Assembly: GCF_037645805.1 (NCBI RefSeq)
Contig: NZ_JBBEXE010000006.1
Coordinates: 1 to 64,000, forward strand
Direction of reading: 5' to 3'
Origin: Leptobacterium_A meishanense
Lineage (GTDB): Bacteria > Bacteroidota > Bacteroidia > Flavobacteriales > Flavobacteriaceae
DNA length: 64,000 nucleotides
The notes under the pieces are model-generated. The model saw nothing but the letters and a program-made list of their open reading frames with translations, was not told the DNA's origin and made no database searches. Position numbers and translations under genes: made by a program. Position 1 is the first letter of the stretch; each line of letters starts with the position of its first letter. Shown piece by piece: positions 8,201 through 15,544 of this stretch.

Positions 8201-10962
8201 GCATTGTACTGTTTACGGAATTCAATATCTGAAAGCCCTTGCCCTATACTGCTTTTGGAAATATTTATTAAGCCTTCCATATAGTAACCATATTTCATAG
8301 GGGGCATGTATTGTTGCCCTCCTTTGCCAAGGAACAACACCTGATCTAAGGTGAGTTTCCCACGATTAGGGTTTCTATTGACTATTTCGGGAGGTGAAGA
8401 AGGGGAACTTTTGGCCAAGGTGTAACTATGGTTCAGCTGTACTACTCTGAGTGCTTTTTCACTTATAAAGGATTGTGGAATGTCATTGATGTCAATAACA
8501 TTGTCTTCCTGATGGATCCCGTAACTATAGTTGGAACCGTAAACACTGATAAAATCTACTGACCGCCACAGGGGTTGGTGGTTTGTATCAGGAGTATAAC
8601 CACTTATGTAACTTCCTAGCGTAGTATTGCTTTTAACCTTGGAAATAGTAGCAGCATCTTCATTCTTTACGAGTACAATTTTATCGAGCTTTAGGGAGTA
8701 TTCACGGGCATAATTTACTTGCGATTCAAGTACATCAATAGGAACAGTTTGGTTGAAGCCTGCATTGGCGCCTGTGGGGCTCATTGTATTTATGTTGCCA
8801 TCCGGATTACCAAAAATAGTACGGTCATTGTAGTTGTCGAATCTATATTGTAGATTTTGACCAACGGCATCGTATCGGATGTCTTTTACAAAAAAGGCGG
8901 TATGGGTACGGGTTTTTACCTTATCCAGGTAATAAAGTTGTTTTCTGCCAAAAGTATAGTATCCCCAATCATCGTCCAATATTTCATTTTCAATATTCGT
9001 ATTGTAATCCTGTATGCCTTGCTCATAGGGTGTCCGCCATACAAAACCATCTGACCACTTGCCATATTCCAATTCTACCCAATAGCCTTCATCACCTTCG
9101 CTTAGGTAATTATCCCCATTGTCTAAATAATCTGGTCCTGTGATCCCGGTCAAAAGCCAATGGGTCGCATACTTGCTGTATTGCCTTTTTTCATTTACAT
9201 GCCTTGCATTGCCATCATTTTGTTCTTTTTCATTCAATAAGGTCCTGTACACATACTCATAATGATAAACCGGAAGTGAAAAATGGTAGGTTTTCCCGTC
9301 GGGAGCTGTAATTTTATAGCCTCCGATGCCATCCGGGTCAAATTTTGAGATATTGCCCCTATCAATATCGGGAATGTTTTGAGGGGTAATTAATCCCTGA
9401 CTCCTTGCATAACCACTAGCAATCTGACTATTGGTGTACACTTCAATAAAAGATGGGGTACGTGCCCTCCCATGTGCGTTTACATAGTTAGAGGCATGTC
9501 CTCCCCCTGACAAGAAAAAATCTATCCTACTGCCGGTTGAATTAATGATGTTACTAGGAGTTACAAGTTCGCTACTGGTAAATTGCCCATCAAAATAGAA
9601 ATAAAGATCATTTGCTCCTTGACCAAACTGACGAGTGGCCACATTGGCATTGTTGTTTGTGCCATGATGGTAAAAGGTATGTATTTTTCTTCCATCTACA
9701 TCGCTTTGAGAGTTGTCACCTTTCCCAAATAGGGTTATATTTTGAAAAATTCTAGGCTTGATGCTTCCCGTTACGCCTTGAGCGCTTACGTTGAAGTCAT
9801 CATACCCCATGAAAGTGAAGTTTATTTTTTCATTTTCTGATTCTTGGTCTGCAACAAATTCTTCTTCCGGTTGGGGAAGGGTTTGGTGGTATATATCCAT
9901 AGAATAGGTACGGTTTTGATAATCGGAGAACTCGGTATTGGCAAATCCTACGGGATTGGTACCAGCATTTGTTGCTTCAAAATAATTGGAAGCATACAAA
10001 GCACCCCATTCCCTGTGGTTATATCCTTTTCTGAGTTTATAGGTAACTTTTGAACGGCCAAATCCTAATGTAAGTGGAATACCGATAATGTGCAATGGCA
10101 AGGCAATATTTGTACTCTGCTGATTAATACTATAATCGCCTGAGGAAAAACTACTGGTGTTTAAGCCGGTTCCTCCACCGGTATTTCCGCTGGTTGTACC
10201 ATTGCCACTAATATTTACTCCTGAATTTATTGAAAATCCTCCATTGGAAGAGAAATTGACACCGACAAATGCCTGGTTTTTATACCCTCCTTTGCTTGTC
10301 CATTCTTCACTTACGATTCTTGGCCCTCCTGAAACACTCCACTGGTTTTGTGTGGAATAAGATATCCCTCCACCAACTCCTAAGGGGCTATTCTGACCTC
10401 CTATGGCACTTCCTGCGCCAACACCCACAGTAACATTACCTGTCGTAGAAATAGCAGCTGAAGCAAAAGCAAAACTACCGCTCACGGTACCTGACAAACC
10501 TCTGTTGCCTCCCCAGTTTAAACCTACGCCTACAGATGCCCCTGCCGGAAAACCAACATCTGCACTGATACTGAAAAAGGTTTCTGACTTACTGAATGAA
10601 ATGAAATTAATACTCTTCCCTCCATTCCAATCATCCGGAATTGCATTAAGGTTCCTGTTTATGGCTCCCGGATTTAAATACCAACCTAAACCGACCCATG
10701 AGGCATTTATGTCAGATGTAATACCGGCATGATATGATAAATTTACAGGGAATCCCCCTTCAGGGCTTGGGATTTCCATTAAAGGTAATACGTAAGATAA
10801 ATCTCCTGATGACAGATTAACCATATCCGTAGCATCTACCGGCTCAAAACCGGCTGCTTCGGCTGCATTAGGACCTTGAGCTTTTATTCCATTTTGGACT
10901 AGTAAACTCAAGCAAAAAATTAAAATAACCTTGATTCTGTGGTGGGGTTTGGTTTTTGTCAT
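5263..10962 (-). CDS. Giant SpvB/TcB-like secreted protein
   Basis: This 1899-residue protein carries a signal peptide (VILIFCLSLLVQNGIKAQ). The start resembles the SpvB/TcB N-terminus: DMVNLSSGDLSYVLPLMEIP, then LSYHAGI and WVGLGWYLNPGAI. A Gly/Ser-rich beta-like stretch covers about residues 125-290, a cysteine-bearing AT-richer patch about 985-1120, and a carbohydrate-binding-like segment about 1650-1720. A single YD repeat (YDAAGRLCKTYNE) precedes a Cys-rich end. In insecticidal Tc complexes a SpvB-type B protein and an RHS C protein form one cocoon. The adjacent RHS gene makes such a pairing plausible, but this is inference. Bacteroidota carry many such pairs of unknown role. Confidence 0.85.
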   Translation of the reverse strand: MTKTKPHHRIKVILIFCLSLLVQNGIKAQGPNAAEAAGFEPVDATDMVNLSSGDLSYVLPLMEIPSPEGGFPVNLSYHAGITSDINASWVGLGWYLNPGAINRNLNAIPDDWNGGKSINFISFSKSETFFSISADVGFPAGASVGVGLNWGGNRGLSGTVSGSFAFASAAISTTGNVTVGVGAGSAIGGQNSPLGVGGGISYSTQNQWSVSGGPRIVSEEWTSKGGYKNQAFVGVNFSSNGGFSINSGVNISGNGTTSGNTGGGTGLNTSSFSSGDYSINQQSTNIALPLHIIGIPLTLGFGRSKVTYKLRKGYNHREWGALYASNYFEATNAGTNPVGFANTEFSDYQNRTYSMDIYHQTLPQPEEEFVADQESENEKINFTFMGYDDFNVSAQGVTGSIKPRIFQNITLFGKGDNSQSDVDGRKIHTFYHHGTNNNANVATRQFGQGANDLYFYFDGQFTSSELVTPSNIINSTGSRIDFFLSGGGHASNYVNAHGRARTPSFIEVYTNSQIASGYARSQGLITPQNIPDIDRGNISKFDPDGIGGYKITAPDGKTYHFSLPVYHYEYVYRTLLNEKEQNDGNARHVNEKRQYSKYATHWLLTGITGPDYLDNGDNYLSEGDEGYWVELEYGKWSDGFVWRTPYEQGIQDYNTNIENEILDDDWGYYTFGRKQLYYLDKVKTRTHTAFFVKDIRYDAVGQNLQYRFDNYNDRTIFGNPDGNINTMSPTGANAGFNQTVPIDVLESQVNYAREYSLKLDKIVLVKNEDAATISKVKSNTTLGSYISGYTPDTNHQPLWRSVDFISVYGSNYSYGIHQEDNVIDINDIPQSFISEKALRVVQLNHSYTLAKSSPSSPPEIVNRNPNRGKLTLDQVLFLGKGGQQYMPPMKYGYYMEGLINISKSSIGQGLSDIEFRKQYNALRKEKLDDWGYLEGVYNGEDKIKAWSLKEITMPTGAKIQLDYEQDTYWTEAFGRRFWEDGLEAKFTLENGIKYIYFRQDPNVITNETINFTQYFDSNENIFLDTQYFRNPSCGSCGHRVADFAGSFEIVSLSNLLIKIKLPNDTNTTYRNGNTCGQYPWSYSRHYSGTSSTASVVDRFVNFRAPFGGDGCGWLSDGNKRFKYRLLANRVPEDETGGGLRVSRLTTISDEGTYITDYDYTYPQGHGLQGNTSGITSYAPVNGLKFIPYQSELPPPGVMYEYVTVSQKDVNNNTQAASRYRFNVLRPVFNIFDPEISMEAMDPNNTSEDNIFWASVQEVLDGNNTKKVAGKKIDLYVNTAMIGQLKSIEQLNGLGHVISKTENQYINGRNLVNKEGKGYVKESFNAMKTVFRTNDNGTTIYTNETKRLLSVSSRTEYNNMLGTVTNYSPVGEQTLVYTNIDPYLGSFTETRSELSDGTQLKTVKVPAYTNYTGMGAKTDNRLLANMLTQEAMNVTSVFTAGQWKTIDANVTTWKENWPDGAANKLPTDNIWRKHQTFVWKDVVDAEGTYGIELDPSYFDWSYGAVQTNSQWLKTTEITRYNRWSSPLEIMDVNNNYVATKMADNESKVLVTGNARYSEIYYSGAEYGAVKANTFPGGVLGANLRTREEAHTGQYSVKTTGLGQKAFEINGTVSDIVSGTGAGDFRPGTYKVSVWSKKVDFGDTGNTTLFLNGARYNASEKVTAGCWEQYNFYVPLQNNTTVNLYVTDEIVANRYFDDFTMHPVYASINSYVYDNATDELKYILDANNLATGFVYDAAGRLCKTYNEAIDQAGETGGFKLTNQYTYKYKDGAVAGCEETIDNCIPPNICDSAIQSIYLEVTNYNPDTFDLERHWANVYDNTSGTNVDISLSEYIIEWSYWNYNTSTWSPYEGGGTSFFVSEATNGFSGPSFECPLIRCRVTKITANCSIEKTEVDRCNTIF

Positions 10963-10985
10963 AGTTATTAACTGTTAATAATAAA

Positions 10986-11007
10986 GCCCTTCGACTACGC
11001 TCAGGGC
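10986..11007. repeat. REP-like palindrome between operon genes
   Basis: GCCCT and AGGGC arms enclose TCGACTACGCTC. A near copy lies at 12463-12484. Motifs of the type TTCGACTRCGCTC with matching arms are common intergenic repeats in Bacteroidota. It sits in the 53-base gap after the lipoprotein gene and before the SpvB-like start, so it could also act as a weak transcript hairpin. Confidence 0.65.
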
Positions 11008-11015
11008 AGTTTTAT

Positions 11016-11729
11016 TTAAAATTTTAATTTTGGTTCATTTTTTAAAGGGGCTACCAATATTTTAAAGGTAACTTCGCCAGTAAATAGCCCTATATCTTCA
11101 ATACTTATGTTTATGTATTTTTCGTTTGTTATTTTTTCATCTCTAGGATAGACAAGCATCATGGTAGTGCTATTGCTCATCCCGTACATTCGTGGATATA
11201 TGTAATCCAACAGTGGGATGGTGTCTTTTTTTGAGGTATAGAGGTGTACTTTGTCCCCCATTCCAAAAGCAAGCTGATTGACCATAGCTCCGAACTGGTT
11301 TTTATTACCGGCCACATTGCTTAACAATTCCCTGTTGTTTGCAGCCATGGAAAGGTTGAAATACAGGTATTGCCCATATTTGTTGCGGAGGCTATCAATG
11401 GTATGCTGCGTAGCATTTTTGGGTAATTCTTGTTTGACAAGCAAATCAGTAGGGCGATAAATAATGTTATAGGTTATGCCATTTACTAGTTTTTGATGTA
11501 TGTACCCGTTTTTTTCTTCTTTGAGGTGTACCCAAAGAGCTTCTTCGGTATCGAAAGTTTTTGAGGTGCAACCGGAAAGGGCTAAAACGATTAGAAAGAT
11601 GGAAGTCGGAAGCGGGAAGATGGAAGTTAGGAGTTGGGGACTGGAAGTCCGGTGGCAGAAGCAGGAAGCAGGAAGTTTGAAGGATATGCCACGTGCTTTT
11701 TTTACCATATTTAATAGCTGTTTCATCAT
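11016..11729 (-). CDS. Lipoprotein with a repeat-derived leader
   Basis: This 237-residue protein has a lipobox (LALSGC) at about residues 50-55, unusually far from the start. The codons before the last leader helix (IFLIVLALSGC) are translated from a GGAAGT-type repeat and read as low-complexity Pro/Ser/Thr/Leu sequence. No ATG, GTG or TTG lies in frame between the repeat and the lipobox. The mature part, about 185 residues, has no domain I can name. It lies between the OmpH-like chaperone and the SpvB-like gene in a same-strand series. Whether the 54-residue leader still works is open, and the gene may be poorly exported. Confidence 0.6.
   Translation of the reverse strand: MMKQLLNMVKKARGISFKLPASCFCHRTSSPQLLTSIFPLPTSIFLIVLALSGCTSKTFDTEEALWVHLKEEKNGYIHQKLVNGITYNIIYRPTDLLVKQELPKNATQHTIDSLRNKYGQYLYFNLSMAANNRELLSNVAGNKNQFGAMVNQLAFGMGDKVHLYTSKKDTIPLLDYIYPRMYGMSNSTTMMLVYPRDEKITNEKYINISIEDIGLFTGEVTFKILVAPLKNEPKLKF
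11595..11690. repeat. GGAAGT/GGAAGC short direct-repeat tract
   Basis: The plus strand shows a run of related units: GATGGAAGTCGGAAGCGGG, AAGATGGAAGTTAGGAG, ACTGGAAGTCCGG, GCAGGAAGCAGGAAG. Such tracts are scattered in flavobacterial genomes, often beside four-helix-bundle (IVP/S23-like) genes. It lies inside the leader region of the lipoprotein gene. Confidence 0.65.
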
Positions 11730-11881
11730 ATTTTCTTTTTAAACGCGGTCATCATATTCATTAATTGGTAGCAGTCATTATAAAAACCGTCGAATTCTTT
11801 TTTTAAAATATAGTTTCTTCGGTGCGATTTATGCAGGCATGTTATTACTTCTGCCAAAACTCCCAACTCCAAGCATTCCAT
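11726..11881 (-). pseudogene. Remnant resembling the C-terminus of a four-helix-bundle (IVP/S23-like) protein
   Basis: A 51-codon minus-strand frame reads MECLELGVLAEVITCLHKS, then RRNYILKKEFDGFYNDC and LMNMMTAFKKKI. It resembles the last two helices of small four-helix-bundle proteins common in Bacteroidota; the N-terminal half is absent. It ends with ATGA overlapping the lipoprotein start. The GGAAGT repeat tract that often accompanies these genes lies just beyond, so the whole stretch looks like a decayed insertion between the OmpH-like gene and the lipoprotein gene. The family call is from memory of the pattern. Confidence 0.45.
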
Positions 11882-11894
11882 CTCTGTTAATCAT

Positions 11895-12428
11895 TTACTT
11901 TCCTTCGTATTGTTTATTGAGCCCCTCTAATATTTCTTGAGTAAGATTAGAAGCCTCGTCTGCATACATTATATTTCCACTACCACTGGCACCAAATACA
12001 ATTCGGTAGCCTTTGTTCTTCCCATATTCTTTTACATAATCGTTAATGTCATTAATGACGGTTTGGGTTACTTTTTGGTCTTCTTCTTGGATCTGACGTT
12101 GTATAGCCTGCTGATAATTATTGAGTTGTTGTTGTTTGTTGCTTAAAAGCTCTTGCTTTAATTCCAACTCTTTTTTGGTCATGGAACTTCGTTCTCTCTC
12201 GTATATTTTTAATTCGTTTTGCCAGTCGACCAATAAGCTGTCTACGTTGGCTTTAAGGGCGGATGCTTTTTTATTGAATGCTTCACGTTCTATTTTGGTA
12301 CGGGTATATCCATCGAGCAATTTATTGACATCTACGTAGACGAGTTCCGACTGTGATTGAAAGTAAAAAAAAGAGGTAATGCTTATTATAAAAGCAACAA
12401 GGGCAAGGGGCAATGTTATTTTATTCAT
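11895..12428 (-). CDS. OmpH/Skp-like periplasmic chaperone
   Basis: A 177-residue protein with one N-terminal hydrophobic segment (LPLALVAFIISITSFFYF) acting as signal peptide or anchor. It then shows the OmpH pattern: a short beta start (LVYVDVNKLL), a long charged coiled coil (about residues 45-130, with KKELELKQELLSNKQQQL), and a closing YRIVFGASGSGNIMYAD motif. Skp-type chaperones hold unfolded outer-membrane or surface proteins in the periplasm. Being inside the RHS/S74 operon instead of next to bamA suggests a dedicated client, perhaps the RHS or SpvB-like protein. The chaperone family is clear; the client is inference. Confidence 0.8.
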   Translation of the reverse strand: MNKITLPLALVAFIISITSFFYFQSQSELVYVDVNKLLDGYTRTKIEREAFNKKASALKANVDSLLVDWQNELKIYERERSSMTKKELELKQELLSNKQQQLNNYQQAIQRQIQEEDQKVTQTVINDINDYVKEYGKNKGYRIVFGASGSGNIMYADEASNLTQEILEGLNKQYEGK

Positions 12429-12462
12429 TTTTATAGTTGTTAGTATGTAGTTTAATTTGTTG

Positions 12463-12484
12463 CCCCTTCGATTGCGCTCAGGGG
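12463..12484. repeat. REP-like palindrome, second copy
   Basis: CCCC and GGGG arms enclose TTCGATTGCGCTCA. It matches the 10986-11007 copy at TTCGA..GCGCTC-type positions, with the arms changed but still paired. It lies in the 79-base gap between the S74-like gene and the chaperone gene, again inside the operon. Confidence 0.65.
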
Positions 12485-12507
12485 ACAGTTTTTTTCAGTT
12501 AAACGTT

Positions 12508-13770
12508 TTAATCATTGGATTGGGAATTAGTAAGCAGGAACTTTTCCAGTCTGGCCAATCGCGCTTCAAGCTCTTGATTTCTGTTCTTCTGTTTCTCCAA
12601 TTCTTTTTCCTGTTGAATGGTATATAGTGTTAGTTCCTCTATTTTTTCGAGCAGTTTCATGTTCATAACCCCGAGTTCAATACCATTGGCTTCCATATTT
12701 TTAGCAGAAGGGATGTTGGGTAAATGCTTATTTTCTTTAATATAGTTTTGTAGTTCTTCTAAGGAGCGTAGCTTATAATCCTCATGAAACACGTAATCGG
12801 GACCGGGAACAGATAAATCTATTAATACCTCTTCAGAATGGATTACACCTTTTACCGTGAGTTTGGCATCAGGAACAGTTGTACCGATACCTACATTGCC
12901 ATAATTAAAATAAGAATTCCCATTTGGATGTAACCTTATTTTCACCTCATCATTTTGATTTTTTATTAGGATCGGTTGATTATCAAGAGCATCAAAATTT
13001 AAAGCATTCCCTATATATCGGAATCTCATAGCATTTCCTGTAAACCTTACAATTTCTGCTCCATCAAACACTCCTTGATTGTTTCTGAACTTTAAGGAAT
13101 AGTTATTATCTAAAATTATATTTCCTAATGATACATCCAGTTTCTCTGAAGGTGACGTATTTCCAATCCCTACATTGCCGTCACTATTATTGATAAACAT
13201 ACTTACTTTCGTAGTGGAATAGTCATTTTCGGAATGTAGTGGCGTTCTGGTAAACGCCAACCCATAATTATTTTCTGTACTATTTTTTAGTATTTCTAGT
13301 CCATTCGTTATGTATGAAGTTCCTGAACCGGACCATCTGTTCAAAAGTATAGCAGGCTCCTTACTGGAGCTAGGGTTCGCCGAAGTATTTATAGCTCCTA
13401 TAGAAATTTTCATATTTGAACCATCTTTTATTTGAAGTTTTGATGATGGTGTAGTGGTGCCGATACCTACATCTCCATTAAAAATACCGCCATCAAATGT
13501 AGGTGTTATCCATTGCATGTTATTAGTTGCAATAACTGCACCCCAGCCATCTTCCGAGCTATATATACTCAATCCACCGCCATCATTTCCAGTTACTTCA
13601 GGGTAATCAGGATAAAAGTTAAGATCGTAATAAAGTAATCCATCTACTGCTGTGTGACTCCCTTTTTCTGTATTCAAAAAATCAATAGAAAATATTTCCT
13701 GAGCTAAAATTACACATGGAACCATCATTATCATGGCAAATAGCTTCTTTGAAAAATTGTATACTTTCAT
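12508..13770 (-). CDS. Secreted S74/tail-fibre-like surface protein
   Basis: This 420-residue protein has a signal peptide ending near ILAQ. The body has repeated VGIGTTTP and VGIGNTSP-type motifs (around residues 100, 200 and 295), each followed by a KL.VKG-like strand. This is the usual signature of Bacteroidota proteins annotated as tail-fibre or chaperone-of-endosialidase-like. The C-terminus (about 335-415) carries FHEDYKLRSLEELQNYI, HLPNIPSA and a coiled coil (KLLEKIEELTLYTIQQEKEL). No phage gene is nearby, so a surface adhesin or fibre role is more likely than a virion role. The neighbouring upstream gene is a paralogue with a nearly identical C-terminal domain. Confidence 0.75.
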   Translation of the reverse strand: MKVYNFSKKLFAMIMMVPCVILAQEIFSIDFLNTEKGSHTAVDGLLYYDLNFYPDYPEVTGNDGGGLSIYSSEDGWGAVIATNNMQWITPTFDGGIFNGDVGIGTTTPSSKLQIKDGSNMKISIGAINTSANPSSSKEPAILLNRWSGSGTSYITNGLEILKNSTENNYGLAFTRTPLHSENDYSTTKVSMFINNSDGNVGIGNTSPSEKLDVSLGNIILDNNYSLKFRNNQGVFDGAEIVRFTGNAMRFRYIGNALNFDALDNQPILIKNQNDEVKIRLHPNGNSYFNYGNVGIGTTVPDAKLTVKGVIHSEEVLIDLSVPGPDYVFHEDYKLRSLEELQNYIKENKHLPNIPSAKNMEANGIELGVMNMKLLEKIEELTLYTIQQEKELEKQKNRNQELEARLARLEKFLLTNSQSND

Positions 13771-13783
13771 AATTACACTTTTA

Positions 13784-15004
13784 TTATTTCTTCTTATAAT
13801 TTTGTTCTATCATTGATAATCTTTTCTCTAAGATTTTTTGATATTCATGTTGTTCCATAATATAGAGTGTCAACTCCTCTATTTTTTCCAACAATTTCAT
13901 GTTCATAGCTCCAAGTTCAATACCGTTGGTTTCCATGTCTTTGGCGGAAGGGATATTGGGTAAATGTTTGTTTTCTTTAATATAGTTTTGAAGTTCTTCC
14001 AAAGAGCATAGTTTATAATCCTCATGAAACACATAATCGGGAACGGGAACGGCTAGGTCTACTTTTACTTCTTCAGTATGGATTTTCCCTTTTACTGTGA
14101 GTTTGGTATCGGGGGTGACGATGCCAATACCTATATTCCCATTGGCAAGCATCGTCATATGCTTTGTAGTATAGCTTGTCCATTCAAATAAAGGTGGAGT
14201 TTGGATAGGGCCTGTTGGCCTTCGAGCATCAAAGTTTACCAAGGCATTGGTACCAATATCATTGGCTTCGGATGTTTTTCCAATTATCTGTATTGAAGAT
14301 CGATTATCGCTTTCATGATGTCCTTCTATCAGAAGGATAAACTGCCCATCTGCTACTGTAGGGTTCACAATACTTAAATAATCTGCAGGAGCATCTTTTA
14401 CTCGTAACCTCAAAAAAGCTTCCGTAGGTTCGTGCTGATTAATGATATCTAAATGATATGACGGGTTTCCTGTTCCAATCCCCATACGGCTTGCTACCAA
14501 CAAATCGGAAGCAGGATATACAGAACCCCAGCCTACCGACACATTATGACCCGTATTATAGTTTAGGTATAGTCGGTCTATTTCTGTAGAGTTTGTTTGT
14601 TTGCTGTCAATATGCCGGGTTTTTAAATGATAGTTGCCATCTGCACCTATAGTAACATGTCCTTTTACCGTAAGCTTGGCATCAGGAGTAGCGGTACCAA
14701 TACCCACATTTCCGTCAAATTGAACATTTTTAGGTCTAATAGCCAAAAGAGCATCCTCCCATACCCCATTTTTCCATGTAGATATTTCCATGGCATTTCT
14801 GGATTCATACCATCCAATAAACATTTTCTTATCATCGGATGTATTTGACAACTGTAATTGCCAATTATCAATGCCTTTAACTTCCAAAGGGAGTTCAGGG
14901 GTTGTCGTACCAATCCCTACAGAGCCTGTTATAGGAAATGTATTTTGAGCACTCACATAAGTGAGTACAAATAATAAAACAAATAATATAACTTTTTTAG
15001 TCAT
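13784..15004 (-). CDS. Secreted S74/tail-fibre-like surface protein, first gene of the operon
   Basis: A 406-residue paralogue of the next gene. It has a signal peptide (LFVLLFVLTYVSAQ) and VGIGTTTP, VGIGTATP and IGIGIVTP motifs. The C-terminal block FHEDYKLCSLEELQNYI, HLPNIPSA and LLEKIEELTLYIMEQ differs from the paralogue at only a few positions, while the bodies differ much more. That points to duplication or gene conversion of the end domain. The gene begins 23 bases from a good minus-strand promoter -7 box and is followed after 13 bases by its paralogue, so it probably leads the RHS operon. Confidence 0.75.
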   Translation of the reverse strand: MTKKVILFVLLFVLTYVSAQNTFPITGSVGIGTTTPELPLEVKGIDNWQLQLSNTSDDKKMFIGWYESRNAMEISTWKNGVWEDALLAIRPKNVQFDGNVGIGTATPDAKLTVKGHVTIGADGNYHLKTRHIDSKQTNSTEIDRLYLNYNTGHNVSVGWGSVYPASDLLVASRMGIGTGNPSYHLDIINQHEPTEAFLRLRVKDAPADYLSIVNPTVADGQFILLIEGHHESDNRSSIQIIGKTSEANDIGTNALVNFDARRPTGPIQTPPLFEWTSYTTKHMTMLANGNIGIGIVTPDTKLTVKGKIHTEEVKVDLAVPVPDYVFHEDYKLCSLEELQNYIKENKHLPNIPSAKDMETNGIELGAMNMKLLEKIEELTLYIMEQHEYQKILEKRLSMIEQNYKKK

Positions 15005-15026
15005 AATAATGTGAGTATTATTCGTA

Positions 15027-15034
15027 CAAACATA
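15027..15034 (-). promoter_or_regulatory. Bacteroidota -7 box for the S74/RHS operon
   Basis: On the minus strand it reads TATGTTTG, matching TAnnTTTG. It lies 23 bases before the first ATG at 15004. The -33 element is weak (TTA at the expected distance). Confidence 0.5.
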
Positions 15035-15101
15035 TATTTTTTTACCGTAAAAAATAACTTAATTGTTAATATTTTATTAAGAATATAAAAATTACTTTTC
15101 T

Positions 15102-15109
15102 TATTTTTG
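15102..15109 (+). promoter_or_regulatory. Possible -7 box for the secretion operon
   Basis: It reads TATTTTTG, matching TAnnTTTG, 17 bases before the prepilin ATG. There is no clear -33 TTG, so this is tentative. The 122-base gap would hold both divergent promoters. Confidence 0.4.
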
Positions 15110-15126
15110 CTTCAAATAAAACAGAA

Positions 15127-15540
15127 ATGCCTTATAATCAATTTGATATAAAGTTGAAAGCATTTAATCTTCAGGAAATGCTTATTGTGTTGGCCATTAT
15201 TGGGGTTTTATTGTTGATTGCGTTGCCTAATTTAATGCCGCTTATTACTAAGGCTCGTACTGTAGAAGCCCAAACACAACTAAAAGCCATTTATAATGCA
15301 CAGACCACCTACCGATATCTATATACCAAATACAGTATAAATTTTAATGAATTAGATTACGAAGCTCCTGTAACTGTATTACAAAACGGCACCGCTAATT
15401 ATGTTTATGAACTCTTTGAAGCTACCAATACCACATTTAAAGCAAAGGCTACTGCAATTACTGATTTTGATGGTGACGGAATTTTCAATATATGGGAAAT
15501 AGACGAAAAAGGTATTCCGAAACAAGTAGTAAAAGATTAA
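15127..15540 (+). CDS. Type II secretion / type IV pilus prepilin
   Basis: This 137-residue protein has a class III prepilin leader: KLKA then FNLQEMLIVLAIIGVLLL. Cleavage is predicted between Ala12 and Phe13, with the conserved Glu at mature position 5. Ala replaces the usual Gly before the cut. The helix is followed by a small globular domain ending with DFDGDGIFNIWEID, a calcium-binding-like DxDGDG loop as seen in GspG/PilA-type pseudopilins. As the first gene before a prepilin peptidase, ATPase and secretin, it is the likely major pseudopilin of this apparatus. No other prepilin is encoded in the operon. Confidence 0.85.
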   Translation: MPYNQFDIKLKAFNLQEMLIVLAIIGVLLLIALPNLMPLITKARTVEAQTQLKAIYNAQTTYRYLYTKYSINFNELDYEAPVTVLQNGTANYVYELFEATNTTFKAKATAITDFDGDGIFNIWEIDEKGIPKQVVKD

Positions 15541-15544
15541 ATAA

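Noticed and set aside
12508..15004. Prophage tail-fibre genes
   Set aside because: Both proteins have signal peptides and no capsid, terminase, portal or integrase gene is present; Bacteroidota chromosomes carry many such S74-like surface proteins.
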